NCBI GenBank assembly: GCA_036273715.1
Contig: DASUHB010000035.1
Span: 1 to 37,454 of the forward strand
Direction of reading: 5' to 3'
Source of the DNA: Gemmatimonadaceae bacterium
GTDB lineage: Bacteria; Gemmatimonadota; Gemmatimonadetes; Gemmatimonadales; Gemmatimonadaceae
DNA: 37,454 bases
In this document: positions 24,563 to 32,785 of the stretch, one piece after another
Position numbering within the stretch: the first letter of the stretch is position 1
Layout of the letters: every line of letters starts with the position of its first letter
Notes under the pieces: model-generated
What the model saw: the letters and a program-made list of their open reading frames with translations, nothing else
Told to the model about the DNA's origin: nothing
Database searches by the model: none
Program-made: the position numbers and the translations under genes

Positions 24563-25755
24563 TACGCCCTCACCTGGAGTACGTCGTGCTGCGCTCGCTC
24601 GTAGTCGGCCGGCTTCCCGATGTCCAACCAGTATTCCACCACCGGGAACGCGACCACCTTGCGGCCCTCGGCGAGCAATTTTTGAATGAGATCCGTCATG
24701 TCGAAGCGCTCCCCCTCGGGGATGTACGCGACGGCAGCGGGGTCGAGCAGATACATCCCGGCATTGACGAGGAACTGCTGCACCGGCTTTTCGCGCAGCG
24801 CGGAAACGGACACGCCGGAGCAGTCGATCACACCGTACGGCACCTCGAGATCGAATTTGCGCACGCCGACGGTGGCGATCGCGCCGTTCTCACGGTGGTA
24901 GGCCAGCATGTCCTGGTAATTCACGCCGGTGAGGATGTCGCCGTTGACGACGAGGAGCGGGCCGGTCGGCGGCTCCATGAGGCGCAGCGCGCCGGCGGTG
25001 CCTAACGGACGATCCTCGGTGACGTACCGCATCTCGACGCCGAACTCGCGGCCGTCGCCGAAGTGGTCCGTGATCTTGTCGCTCAAATAGTGCGTCGCCA
25101 CGTTCACGCGACGGATGCCCGCGTGGCGCAGGCGCTCGATCGTGCGCTCCATGAGCGGGCGATCGCCGATGGGAAGGAGCGGCTTGGGCGTGTCGGTCGT
25201 GAGCGGCATCAGGCGCTTGCCGAAGCCGCCGGCCATGATGACGGCGGTGAACGTGTCGTCGGCGCCGACGAGATCGCGCCGCAGGACCAGGCCGACCACG
25301 ATGCCGTCGTCCGTTAGGACGGGCAGGTGCTCGACCGTGTCGTCGCGGGAGCGGCCCATGAGATCGAGCAGCTCCGACGCCGTCATCCCGCGGCTCGCGA
25401 CGCGGGGGTGGCGAGAGGCAATGCTCTCACAGGATACGGTGAGCGGTGCGCCGGACAGGATGTGGCGGCGCACATCGCCGTCCGTGATCACGCCGATGAG
25501 ACGGCGGTCCGCGTTGGCCAGCATCAACACGCCCATGCCGTTCGCATCGAGAATCCTGAGCGCCTCCGACAGCGGAGTGCTCGGCGGGACGATCGCCTCC
25601 CTGAGCCGTTGCTGCATGCGATCGTCGGAAATCATGCGCACGTTTTCCGGTGGAGAGATAATGGACGAGGTCGCCAATGCCTGGAGCATTATTAGGAATC
25701 TCTCATCTTCTGAGCAAGAGGCATCCCCAACCGGGATCGGATCGGTCTGGGTCAT
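24562..25755 (-). CDS. CBS-pair nucleotidyltransferase (PtmE-like sugar-1-phosphate nucleotidyltransferase)
   Basis: A 397-residue protein. Residues about 45-165 are two CBS domains (GVLMLANADRRLIGVITDGDVRRH and VGLVLRRDLVG mark them). From about 165 the GT-A-like nucleotidyltransferase domain follows with IMAGGFGKRL and TPKPLLPIGDRPLMER. This order is that of PtmE, the GlcN-1-phosphate guanylyltransferase of the Campylobacter GDP-linked legionaminic acid route, so a GDP-amino-sugar role is inferred. The first ~40 residues (from the ATG at 25755) are unlike the family and less GC-rich; an internal ATG at 25635 could be the true start. The 176 bases upstream are non-coding and may hold a promoter. 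Confidence 0.85.
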   Translation of the reverse strand: MTQTDPIPVGDASCSEDERFLIMLQALATSSIISPPENVRMISDDRMQQRLREAIVPPSTPLSEALRILDANGMGVLMLANADRRLIGVITDGDVRRHILSGAPLTVSCESIASRHPRVASRGMTASELLDLMGRSRDDTVEHLPVLTDDGIVVGLVLRRDLVGADDTFTAVIMAGGFGKRLMPLTTDTPKPLLPIGDRPLMERTIERLRHAGIRRVNVATHYLSDKITDHFGDGREFGVEMRYVTEDRPLGTAGALRLMEPPTGPLLVVNGDILTGVNYQDMLAYHRENGAIATVGVRKFDLEVPYGVIDCSGVSVSALREKPVQQFLVNAGMYLLDPAAVAYIPEGERFDMTDLIQKLLAEGRKVVAFPVVEYWLDIGKPADYERAQHDVLQVRA

Positions 25756-25931
25756 GTGGTGTCGGTGGCGGAGGGATTAGCAGTAAATGCGCCCGGTGGA
25801 GCGCGCCACCTGAAGGGCTCGGTCACGTCGTACAAGCCTTTTGGCTACATGGTGATAGGCTCATGCGATAACCGGGCAAAGCGCTGCGTTTGAGCGGCCC
25901 GAACCTGGTGGAATCGCCTTCGGGCAACACT
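25756..25931. other. Intergenic gap inside the nonulosonate cassette
   Basis: One of the few non-coding gaps on the minus strand, between the formyltransferase stop and the nucleotidyltransferase start. It includes an imperfect signal, CCCGAA (25898-25903) with TTCGGG (25919-25924), a six-bp hairpin with a 15-base loop just past the formyltransferase stop, without a T-run. I see no convincing -35/-10 pair. It could carry a transcript-processing site or weak internal promoter. Confidence 0.35.
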
Positions 25932-26891
25932 CTACCGTGGCGGCCGTGCAACGGGCGGGGCGTCCTCGCACACGCAACGATGTTGCGAGAGGCGCGTTCC
26001 GATTCGCCAGGTTGGCTGCTCTCGTCCGGTTTGGCCTTCGATCGACTGGACGAGGATGGTCGAGTCGCCGGTTTTCACGAGGGCGCCGCCCGGCTGGCGG
26101 CCGACGACCTGACCTGGTGTGGCGACGTAGTTAGGCCAGGATGGGTCATAAAACGCTCGCCACACAATCACGGGTGTGCGATCGAGCATCGTTCGCGCGC
26201 CGGGGCCGGGCTCGGAGATCGCGCGGATGAAATTATGGATCGTGCGGCTCGACGCGTTCCAATCAATCCATTCATCGCCTTCTCGGCGGCCGCCAAAGTA
26301 GGTGCCCGGGTGATCGGCTTGACGTCGGCGCTGTGCTGTGCCGTTGGCGATCTCGCGCACCGTGTCGACGACCAGGGACGGCAGTCGCTCGACGACGCGG
26401 CGCAGCACATCGCCGTAGCCATCGGTCCATCCGATCGGCAGCGTGACTTGCATGATGATGTCGCCCGTATCGATGCCGTCGTCCACGTAGTGTCCCGTTA
26501 GGCCAATCTCCGTCTCGCCGTTGATGATCGCCCAGTTGATGATGTTGCGGCCGCGATAGAACGGGAGCTTGCCGGCGTGGAAGTTGATCACGCCGAGCGC
26601 GTGCGCCTCGCGGATGGGGGCGCGCAGGATCTGGTTGCAGGCCACCGAGATGCCGAGGTCGGGCTGGAGCGCTGCGATTTGACGAACCACATCCGGCGCA
26701 TTGATCCTGGCCGGTTGCAGCACCGGCACGCGCAGCCGCGCCGCGGCGTCGCCTAACGACGCATCACTCGGCGATTGGCGGAGAACGGCGACGACGATGC
26801 GGTGCCCCGCATCGGTCAGGCGGGCGAGCGTGTCGGCGGCCCACTGGCCGTCGCCGTACATGGCGATGCGCAGGCCGCCGGACGCGGTCAT
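25932..26891 (-). CDS. Sugar N-formyltransferase (formyl-THF dependent)
   Basis: A 319-residue protein with the methionyl-tRNA/sugar formyltransferase fold. The Asn-His-Asp catalytic set is visible: Asn in SVACNQIL (near 86), His in NFHAGKLPFYRG (near 104) and Asp in VDDGIDTGDII (near 140). The C-terminal ~100 residues look like the small beta domain found after the catalytic domain. Sugar formyltransferases move a formyl group from N10-formyltetrahydrofolate to an amino sugar. As it directly follows the NeuB gene (ATGA overlap) and precedes the amino-sugar genes, it likely makes an N-formyl nonulosonate or its precursor. The TTG at 26906 is rejected in favour of ATG 26891. A housekeeping Fmt role is unlikely here. 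Confidence 0.88.
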   Translation of the reverse strand: MTASGGLRIAMYGDGQWAADTLARLTDAGHRIVVAVLRQSPSDASLGDAAARLRVPVLQPARINAPDVVRQIAALQPDLGISVACNQILRAPIREAHALGVINFHAGKLPFYRGRNIINWAIINGETEIGLTGHYVDDGIDTGDIIMQVTLPIGWTDGYGDVLRRVVERLPSLVVDTVREIANGTAQRRRQADHPGTYFGGRREGDEWIDWNASSRTIHNFIRAISEPGPGARTMLDRTPVIVWRAFYDPSWPNYVATPGQVVGRQPGGALVKTGDSTILVQSIEGQTGREQPTWRIGTRLSQHRCVCEDAPPVARPPR

Positions 26892-27940
26892 GCGAGGTCC
26901 GACCAATCGAGCTCATCTTCGGCGCGCACGTCGCGCGTGATGGCGCGTCCGACGACGTAGCGCAGCTCGTCGGGTTGGATGCCGGTGCCGGGGCGCTTGA
27001 AGTCGACGTCGGCGGCGGCGAGGCGGTCGCCCTTGCACATGTCGCGGCGCGCGACCATGCGCCGGCGGAAGACCTTGCGTTTTGCGATCTCGTCGGCGCT
27101 CACGCGGCGGGCGGCGCTGCCTAACGCAGCAAACGCGTCGCGCGCGCCGTCGACGATCGCACGCAGCTCGGCCGGGTCCGCCGAGATGGCGTGGTCCCAG
27201 CCCGGGAGGTTCTTGTCGGTGGTGAAGTGCTTCTCGATCATGCACGCGCCTAACGCAACCGCCGCGATCGGGACGGCGGAGCCGAGCGTGTGGTCGCTAT
27301 AGCCCACCGGGACGTCGAAGGCCGCGCGCCACGTGTCCATCGTGCGCAGGTTCACCTGCGCCGGAGGCGACGGATAGATCGACAGGCAATGGAGAATCGC
27401 AACCGGCCCGGAGCCGGCCGCGCGCAGCGTGCCGATCGCACGCTCCACTTCGCCTAACGTCGCCATGCCGGCCGAGAGGATCACCGGCTTGTGCGTGGCG
27501 GCGACGTACTCGAGGAGCGGCAGGTGGTTCACGTCCATCGACGCGATCTTGTAGGCCGGGACATCGAGCGATTCCAGCATGTCGACTTCGGCGTTCGAGA
27601 AGCAGCTGGAGAAGAACACGACACCGGTCTTGCGGCAGTACGCCGAGATTTCTTCGTGCTGGGCGCGCGACAGCTGGTATTGGTCGACGGATTCTTCCAG
27701 CGTCGGCTGGTTGCGCTGCTTGCTCACGTACGCGGTGTTGCGGTCGTATTCGGCGCGCGAGATGAGGGACGACTTGCTCCACGACTGGAACTTGACGGCG
27801 TCGGCGCCGCATTCGCGCGCGGCGTCGATCATCGCACGGCAGAGCGTCATGTCGCCGTTGTGGTTGGCGCCGATCTCAGCGACGATATAGGGCGGCTCGC
27901 CGGGACCGACTGAGCGGCCGGCGATGTTCAACTTATCCAT
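26888..27940 (-). CDS. neuB: Nonulosonic acid synthase (NeuB/SpsE/LegI family)
   Basis: A 350-residue protein of the sialic acid synthase family, which condenses phosphoenolpyruvate with a C6 amino sugar to make a nine-carbon acid. IVAEIGANHNGDM (residues 19-31) opens the TIM barrel, ADAVKFQSW lies near 45-53, VGYSDHTLG near 215 and MIEKHFTTDK near 235. The C-terminal ~60 residues (RRMVARRDMCKGDRLAAADV and on) are the antifreeze-like SAF domain. Length is normal. The ATG at 27940 has GAGG just upstream and overlaps the glycosyltransferase stop by 13 bases. Which acid (neuraminic, legionaminic or other) cannot be decided; the LegC/PtmA/PtmE-like neighbours favour a legionaminic-like product. 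Confidence 0.92.
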   Translation of the reverse strand: MDKLNIAGRSVGPGEPPYIVAEIGANHNGDMTLCRAMIDAARECGADAVKFQSWSKSSLISRAEYDRNTAYVSKQRNQPTLEESVDQYQLSRAQHEEISAYCRKTGVVFFSSCFSNAEVDMLESLDVPAYKIASMDVNHLPLLEYVAATHKPVILSAGMATLGEVERAIGTLRAAGSGPVAILHCLSIYPSPPAQVNLRTMDTWRAAFDVPVGYSDHTLGSAVPIAAVALGACMIEKHFTTDKNLPGWDHAISADPAELRAIVDGARDAFAALGSAARRVSADEIAKRKVFRRRMVARRDMCKGDRLAAADVDFKRPGTGIQPDELRYVVGRAITRDVRAEDELDWSDLA

Positions 27941-28824
27941 AGGTCCTCGAGCTCGGGGTTGGCCACGCTCCACCACCAGATGTAGCGCGGGGGAAGGTTG
28001 TTGAGCGCGCGCACGTACGAGGCGAGTCGTTCGGGAGACGCAATCGCCTCCGCGAACACGCCACAGCGGTCGCGCGCGGCGGCGACCTGGCTGCGATACG
28101 GCTCGGCGAGCTTCCACGAGCTGTCGAGCACGCAATTGTAGTGAGCGAGCACGCGCGACGTGGCGTCTCGCACCTGCTCGATGCTGAACGGCGGCAGCAC
28201 GGCCGCGGTGTTGGCGCCGTACTGGCGATAGCGCATGCGCGGCGTCCGGTCGAAGGCCAGGCGCGCGCCTAACGACCAGGCGCGCGTCGTGAGCAGCCAA
28301 TCGAAGAGCCGGCACGATGCCGGAATCGGCAGGCAGCGCCGCAGCATGTCGGTGCGCCAGACGACGTTGGAGAAGCCGAAGACGTTCCAGCGCGGCAGCA
28401 TGGTGTCGAGGCGCAGGTCAGCCGGCGGCACGAACACGACCCCGAGGTCGCTGCCGGATTCGTCGATGACATCGAGGGCGCAGGCCGTGATGTCGGCGTC
28501 ATCTAGCGAAGCGCGGGAGGCGGCGACGCGGGACGGGAGCATCACGTCGTCGATGTCGGCGGCGACGATCCCATCGTACGCGTCGACCATGGCGGCGAGC
28601 GCGTCCTGCCGCACGGCGGACGGCGTTGCGTTAGGCGGCGCCATGCGCCAAGTGACGTGCGCGGGCTCGCCGATGACGGCGAACACCTCGCGCTCGGTGA
28701 CGTCATCGAGGCTGATCCAGACGTCGAAGTCCTGGTCCGTTTGGGCGCGCACCGACGCGTACCAATTGCCGAAGAACCGCAGTGCAGCGCGATAGACTGT
28801 CGCGTGGATGGCGAGACGGCTCAC
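27928..28824 (-). CDS. Glycosyltransferase-like protein (GT-A fold)
   Basis: About 298 residues. The N-terminal part reads as a GT-A fold: FFGNWYASVRAQTDQDFDVWISLDD, then VDAYDGIVAADIDDVMLPSRV, in which DIDD may serve as the metal-binding DxD. The second half is rich in Arg and aromatic residues and has LFDWLLTTRAWSLGARLAFD. It resembles GT2-type enzymes found beside nonulosonate synthases, but I cannot name a family member. The GTG at 28824 forms a GTGA overlap with the SDR stop, so the longer frame upstream is a shadow. Confidence 0.7.
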   Translation of the reverse strand: MSRLAIHATVYRAALRFFGNWYASVRAQTDQDFDVWISLDDVTEREVFAVIGEPAHVTWRMAPPNATPSAVRQDALAAMVDAYDGIVAADIDDVMLPSRVAASRASLDDADITACALDVIDESGSDLGVVFVPPADLRLDTMLPRWNVFGFSNVVWRTDMLRRCLPIPASCRLFDWLLTTRAWSLGARLAFDRTPRMRYRQYGANTAAVLPPFSIEQVRDATSRVLAHYNCVLDSSWKLAEPYRSQVAAARDRCGVFAEAIASPERLASYVRALNNLPPRYIWWWSVANPELEDLWIS

Positions 28825-29600
28825 CACGCGGTCCAGCCGCCTTCGATGAGCACGTTGCTGCCGGTGGCGTACGAGGATGCATCGGACGCGAGAAAGAGCA
28901 CGGCGCCGAGGACTTCGTCGGCGGTCATGAGGCGGCGCATCGGCGACTTTCTGGCGAAGCGCTCGACGAACGCGGGCTCGTGATTGTTGGCAACGCCATG
29001 CGGCGTGACACAGTTGACGCGCACGCCGCGCTCGGCCCAGTAGGCGCCGAGGTAGCGCGTGAGCATGATGACGCCGCCTTTGCTCGCGGTATAGGCGACC
29101 GGATTGCCAAGGCTGTTGTTCTCGTACAGATCCGGATTGGATGAAACGACGCCGTAGGTCGACGCAACGTTGATGATGCTGCCCTTCCCTTGCTCGAGCA
29201 TCACGGCGCCGAAATCGCGGCACGTGAGGAACGTGCCGGTGAGGTTGACGGAGATGATCGAGTCCCAGAGCTCTTGCGGAAACGATTCGGCTTTGGCGTC
29301 GGTGAAGCCTTTGGGCTTGAACTGGTGGTTGTTGATGAGCACGTCCACGCGACCGAAGCGGGCGAGCACTGCATCGCGCAGCGCCGCGACCTGGTCGGCA
29401 TTCGACACATCGCACTCGAACGCGGCGGCCGGTTCGCCTAACGATTTGGCGAGGCCGGCGGGCGATGCCGCCGAGATGTCCACGAGCGCGAGCCGCGCGC
29501 CGCGCTCGTGAAACGCGCGGGCGAGTGAGCGACCGATGAGGCCGCTAGCGCCGGTGAGGACCACGACACGATCGCTAACGTCGAAAACCGGGTCGGACAT
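28821..29600 (-). CDS. SDR oxidoreductase, PtmA-like
   Basis: A 259-residue classical short-chain dehydrogenase: TGASGLIG (residues 16-23) for NAD(P), INNHQ at 89-93 in place of NNAG, Ser147, Tyr170 and Lys174 (YTASK). The phrases STYGVVSSNPDLYE, GNPVAYTASKGGVI and TPHGVANNHEPAF are those of the PtmA group of flagellin-glycosylation/legionaminic acid clusters. In Campylobacter PtmA acts early, in making the GlcN-6-P used by the GDP-linked route. It is the first gene of the left minus-strand operon. ATG 29600 with GAGAGG six bases upstream is preferred to GTG 29606. Confidence 0.88.
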   Translation of the reverse strand: MSDPVFDVSDRVVVLTGASGLIGRSLARAFHERGARLALVDISAASPAGLAKSLGEPAAAFECDVSNADQVAALRDAVLARFGRVDVLINNHQFKPKGFTDAKAESFPQELWDSIISVNLTGTFLTCRDFGAVMLEQGKGSIINVASTYGVVSSNPDLYENNSLGNPVAYTASKGGVIMLTRYLGAYWAERGVRVNCVTPHGVANNHEPAFVERFARKSPMRRLMTADEVLGAVLFLASDASSYATGSNVLIEGGWTAW

Positions 29601-29754
29601 GTACACCTCTCGAGTGGGACGACAATATCGCTACTTGGCGAGCCGAACAGGTAGCCGTGTCAATGCTGAGTTTGCCTCGGTGGCCATGGGCAGCCATACA
29701 TTAGCGCGTCTCGTACAGCTTCGTGCGGTTCGCATTCCACCTGGGAGACGTGCG
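29601..29754. promoter_or_regulatory. Divergent promoter region
   Basis: These 154 bases separate the first gene of the left minus-strand operon from the plus-strand methyltransferase, so promoters for both should lie here. On the minus strand there is a perfect TTGACA (bases 29664-29659), but no good -10 at 17 bases; GATATT occurs about 28 bases later. On the plus strand TTGCCT (29672-29677) and a CATACATTA stretch (29695-29703) form a weak pair about 17-19 bases apart. The divergent layout is certain; the exact promoter elements are not. Confidence 0.45.
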
Positions 29755-30867
29755 ATGTCCGCAACGCTACAAGTTGCCGATCGCCCCGACTTGTTGAAAT
29801 TGATGTTGGATGATCTCGGGTCGGCACCTGCGATGTTCAAACCGACGAACTATTGGTCGGTGTACGAGCGGCGATTCGTGCCCGAGCTCACGCAACGCGG
29901 GCTGGTCGATTTTCGTCGGAGGCGCCGGACGGTACTGACGAGCTTCGGCGCGTCCGACTATCGTCCGCGCGGCGCGTATTTCGATCTCAATCAGAGCCGG
30001 CTCTTCGGCAACCGCGTTACACAGCGCCTGCCCGGATGGAAAAGCTTGCTCGCATCGCTGAACAACCTGTTCAACCGCGATGGATGGTCGCCGGTGGCAC
30101 TCGACGTATACGAATGCGGGATGCGCGAGCTGCAGGAAACAGCCTTCCGCCTAACCCAGTTATACGGGCGCCAGACCGGTGCTCGGCCCATCGATTCCAT
30201 CGAGCTTTCGACGGCGGGCAACCCGGAGGATGCCTTCGAGATTGCGGGGCGACCGTATACGATGCGCGCGTTGTATTACTATCTCCGCTACGCGTACTGC
30301 TGCCAGTTCGTGGATTTCGAGAAGGTAGATCTGCTCGTCGAGTTGGGATCCGGCGTTGGACGCCAGGTCGAAATCATTCGCAAACTCCATCCGCACGTTC
30401 GCATCGTCGCGTTCGACATACCGCCGCAGCTCTATGTGTGCGAACAATTCCTGTCGTCGATTTTTCCGGATTCGGTGACGGGATACGAAACGACGCGGAA
30501 CTGGCGCACGCTGCCGAGTCTTCCGGCTGGCGGCATCGCAATCTGCGGGACTGCGCAGTTTCCCCTGCTGCGCGACCAGCACGTCGATCTCTTCTGGAAC
30601 GCAGTGAGCTTTCAGGAGATGGAACCGGACGTCGTTGCAAACTACCTCGGGTATGTCGCGCCGGCAGCCAAGGCCGTCTATCTGCAACAGCGTATGAGCG
30701 GCAAGGAAGTCTCGCGTGCACCGGGTGAGCCGGGCGTCCTTCGACAGACGACGCTCGACGACTACCGGCGAGGCCTGCCTAACCACACCCTCGTCGACAT
30801 GTCGCCCTGCATCCGTCCCCTCGGCATGCTGCGCGATCATCACGATTCGTTCTGGCGGGCATCCTGA
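29755..30867 (+). CDS. Putative sugar O-methyltransferase (NanM-like)
   Basis: A 370-residue protein, the only plus-strand gene within the glycan block. The N-terminal ~190 residues form a helical lead domain with FKPTNYWSVYERRF. A SAM-binding Rossmann core follows: LLVELGSGVGRQVEII (near 194-209) and VRIVAFDIPPQLYV. This layout is that of the putative sugar O-methyltransferases found with nonulosonate genes (TIGR04371-type), so O-methylation of a sugar in this polymer is likely. ATG 29755 has GGGAG eight bases upstream; the frame continues to 29536, but the extra part lies in the promoter region and over the SDR gene. Its stop is 15 bases from that of the convergent minus-strand gene, with no terminator between them. 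Confidence 0.8.
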   Translation: MSATLQVADRPDLLKLMLDDLGSAPAMFKPTNYWSVYERRFVPELTQRGLVDFRRRRRTVLTSFGASDYRPRGAYFDLNQSRLFGNRVTQRLPGWKSLLASLNNLFNRDGWSPVALDVYECGMRELQETAFRLTQLYGRQTGARPIDSIELSTAGNPEDAFEIAGRPYTMRALYYYLRYAYCCQFVDFEKVDLLVELGSGVGRQVEIIRKLHPHVRIVAFDIPPQLYVCEQFLSSIFPDSVTGYETTRNWRTLPSLPAGGIAICGTAQFPLLRDQHVDLFWNAVSFQEMEPDVVANYLGYVAPAAKAVYLQQRMSGKEVSRAPGEPGVLRQTTLDDYRRGLPNHTLVDMSPCIRPLGMLRDHHDSFWRAS

Positions 30868-30882
30868 GCCGCCGGCGCGTAT

Positions 30883-32040
30883 TCATCGGGCAACCCAGCG
30901 CCTGCCGTGTTCGACCGCTAATCGAAGCGGTCTGACGACGTGATACAGCGCGCGCAGCTCGCGCGGCAGGCGTACGGCAGTCAGGTCCGACACGTGGGGA
31001 GAACCGACCACGTCGATCGAAAAGAGGATGCGATCGAGGAGGTGGTCTCGCGCCCTGAGCTGGAGACGAAGCTGCTCGCCGGTGGACAGCGGCCGTTCGG
31101 TTAGGCATCGAGCCGCGGCTTCGTCGATAAGCGATTGAACGACCGGAGATCTGCCGGCCATCCATCCGTATTCCCGGAGTCCTGTGCCTAACAGGACATC
31201 GCACAGGCCAAGGCCAACGTCGAGCATGCGAGCGACGCCGGCACCTGCGGCGAGATCGCGAACGGCACCGGGGCTCACGTCCGGCGCCGACCGAATGGCC
31301 GCATACACATCGCACACGCGCACGAGCTGCGTCCAATTGTGTTTGGCGCCGTGCACGCACAGATACACGATCAGCGCCGCGGGGTCGAGCGCGGGAAGAA
31401 CGCGACCCAGGAGCGAGACCGTCGTCATATGAGTCCACGCCCAATCATCACGGCGCAGCGCCCCGAGTCCGCGGCGGCCGAGCGCCCAATGGATCTCGAG
31501 GAACACGCCGGTCGCATCGTTGTACAGCGGCAGGTGATACTCGGGTCCAAGCAGCACGTCGTCCAGAGAGTCGGGAACGACGTTCAGCGGCATGTAGCCA
31601 TCGTTGTGCAGAAGGACCCGCACGCGGCCGAGGTCGCGCCGGTGGACGACGAGATCGAGGTCGCTGAACTGGCGCAGCGACAGGTCTCCGTAGGCTGCCA
31701 CCGTAAGCGACGGTCCTTTGATGGGCATCAAGACGATGCCGACGGCGGCGAAACGGTCGGCCAACTCCAGCAGCGTCGTTGCGAGAGCTACGTTCCGAAG
31801 CGCATTGGCGTCGAAGTCGTGTTTCGTCGCTTCGACTGCCATCGGTGCGACCTGGCGCCCAACTGACTGTGCCGCAGCAAGTGCAACATGAATCAGCGGA
31901 GACACTGCGTGGCGTCTTGCCGCGCCAATCAGGTCATCCCAATCGGTGATGGCGGAGGCGGCGCGCGCGACTTCGTCCAGGTCGGCAAGACCGAGCGTCG
32001 AACGACACGCTGCGAGCAGCAGGTTGTGTCGGGGATGCAC
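30883..32040 (-). CDS. Nucleotidyltransferase-like protein (PF14907 type)
   Basis: About 385 residues. The LMPIKGPSL segment (Lys108-Gly109), followed by QFSDLDLVVHRRD with Asp127 and Asp129, is the KG ... DxD pattern of the uncharacterised nucleotidyltransferase family often found in exopolysaccharide and exosortase-linked clusters. The first ~95 residues are helical, and the rest contains HWALGRRG, ALIVYLCVHGAKHNW and a long helical tail. The reaction is unknown. The start is a GTG with no visible ribosome site, 48 bases after the OPX stop. It is the last gene of the right minus-strand block. Confidence 0.75.
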   Translation of the reverse strand: MHPRHNLLLAACRSTLGLADLDEVARAASAITDWDDLIGAARRHAVSPLIHVALAAAQSVGRQVAPMAVEATKHDFDANALRNVALATTLLELADRFAAVGIVLMPIKGPSLTVAAYGDLSLRQFSDLDLVVHRRDLGRVRVLLHNDGYMPLNVVPDSLDDVLLGPEYHLPLYNDATGVFLEIHWALGRRGLGALRRDDWAWTHMTTVSLLGRVLPALDPAALIVYLCVHGAKHNWTQLVRVCDVYAAIRSAPDVSPGAVRDLAAGAGVARMLDVGLGLCDVLLGTGLREYGWMAGRSPVVQSLIDEAAARCLTERPLSTGEQLRLQLRARDHLLDRILFSIDVVGSPHVSDLTAVRLPRELRALYHVVRPLRLAVEHGRRWVAR

Positions 32041-32088
32041 CGTGCGATCCGGTGCGCGCTCTGCAGAAGCGCGCGCGGAGATCGAGAC

Positions 32089-32715
32089 CTATTTCGTGCG
32101 GATCAGGTTGATGATGGCAGCGGCTGACCCCGTTAGCCCGACAAGCGGGAAGAAAACATCCCGGAAGAAGGAGCCATGACGCGTGATGATGATCTGATCG
32201 CCCGATTCGATCGGCCTGGTTGCCCACTCATTCAGCGGACTGCGGAGATCGATTTTGTATTCCTGACCGCCGCGGAAGAGGAGCACCTTGCCGAGGTTCC
32301 CGTCTTGCGTTGGGCCGCCGGCGGTGGCGAGCGCTTCGCCGATCGTCGTTTCGCGCGGCAGATTGTACAAACTCGGCTTGCTGACTTCGCCGGCGACGGT
32401 GATGTGCAGCAGCGGAATGACGACGATCTGCGGATCCGACACGTACTTGGTGAGAAACTGCCGCAGCCGATTGTCGACTTCCTGCATGGGAATGCCGGCG
32501 ATCGGCACCGCTTGATAGAGCGGGTGCAGCAGCGCGCCGTTGATGCCGATGGCGAAGTCGCCGCTCATTTCGGGACTGCGCCAGACGGTGACGCGGACGA
32601 GGTCGCCCGGGTGCAGCACGGTATTCGTGTCGATTGGCGGCGGGGTCTGTTGTTGCGCCATCGAGGGCAGCGCGACGGCGGCGCAGCACAGTACGGCCAG
32701 AAGGAGAGATCGCAT
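32089..32715 (-). CDS. Polysaccharide export protein (OPX/Wza type)
   Basis: About 208 residues. A Sec signal peptide (LLLAVLCCAAVALPSMA, cut before QQQ) has no proper lipobox, so it is probably not a lipoprotein. The Poly_export domain follows with LHPGDLVRVTVWRSPEMSGDF and INGALLHPLY, then one SLBB-like domain with ITVAGEVSKPSLYNLPRETTIGEALATAGG. The C-terminus has a hydrophobic stretch (FFPLVGLTGSAAAIINLI) where Wza carries its amphipathic barrel helix. It would form the periplasm-to-outer-membrane conduit with the BY-kinase of the next gene. ATG 32715 gives a compact signal peptide; GTG 32730 is an alternative. Confidence 0.9.
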   Translation of the reverse strand: MRSLLLAVLCCAAVALPSMAQQQTPPPIDTNTVLHPGDLVRVTVWRSPEMSGDFAIGINGALLHPLYQAVPIAGIPMQEVDNRLRQFLTKYVSDPQIVVIPLLHITVAGEVSKPSLYNLPRETTIGEALATAGGPTQDGNLGKVLLFRGGQEYKIDLRSPLNEWATRPIESGDQIIITRHGSFFRDVFFPLVGLTGSAAAIINLIRTK

Positions 32716-32785
32716 GGTCAGGGCGAGCACGGTGTGAAGTGGGTGACGAACGCCGTATGAAGACGACGCCGGGGCGGCGCCGCCG

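Noticed and set aside
25898-25924. Hairpin CCCGAA ... TTCGGG as an intrinsic terminator after the formyltransferase
   Set aside because: The stem is short (6 bp), the loop long, and no T-run follows on the minus strand.
28267-28636. Integron attC-like pairs, because GCCTAAC and GTTAGGC match the attC R-box consensus (RYYYAAC/GTTRRRY)
   Set aside because: The copies lie inside genes. Pairs in the right order are hundreds of bases apart (363 bases here, 445 at 3539-3990), far above the attC size, with no hairpin arms or cassette layout. The pair 86 bases apart (31100/31186) is in the wrong order.
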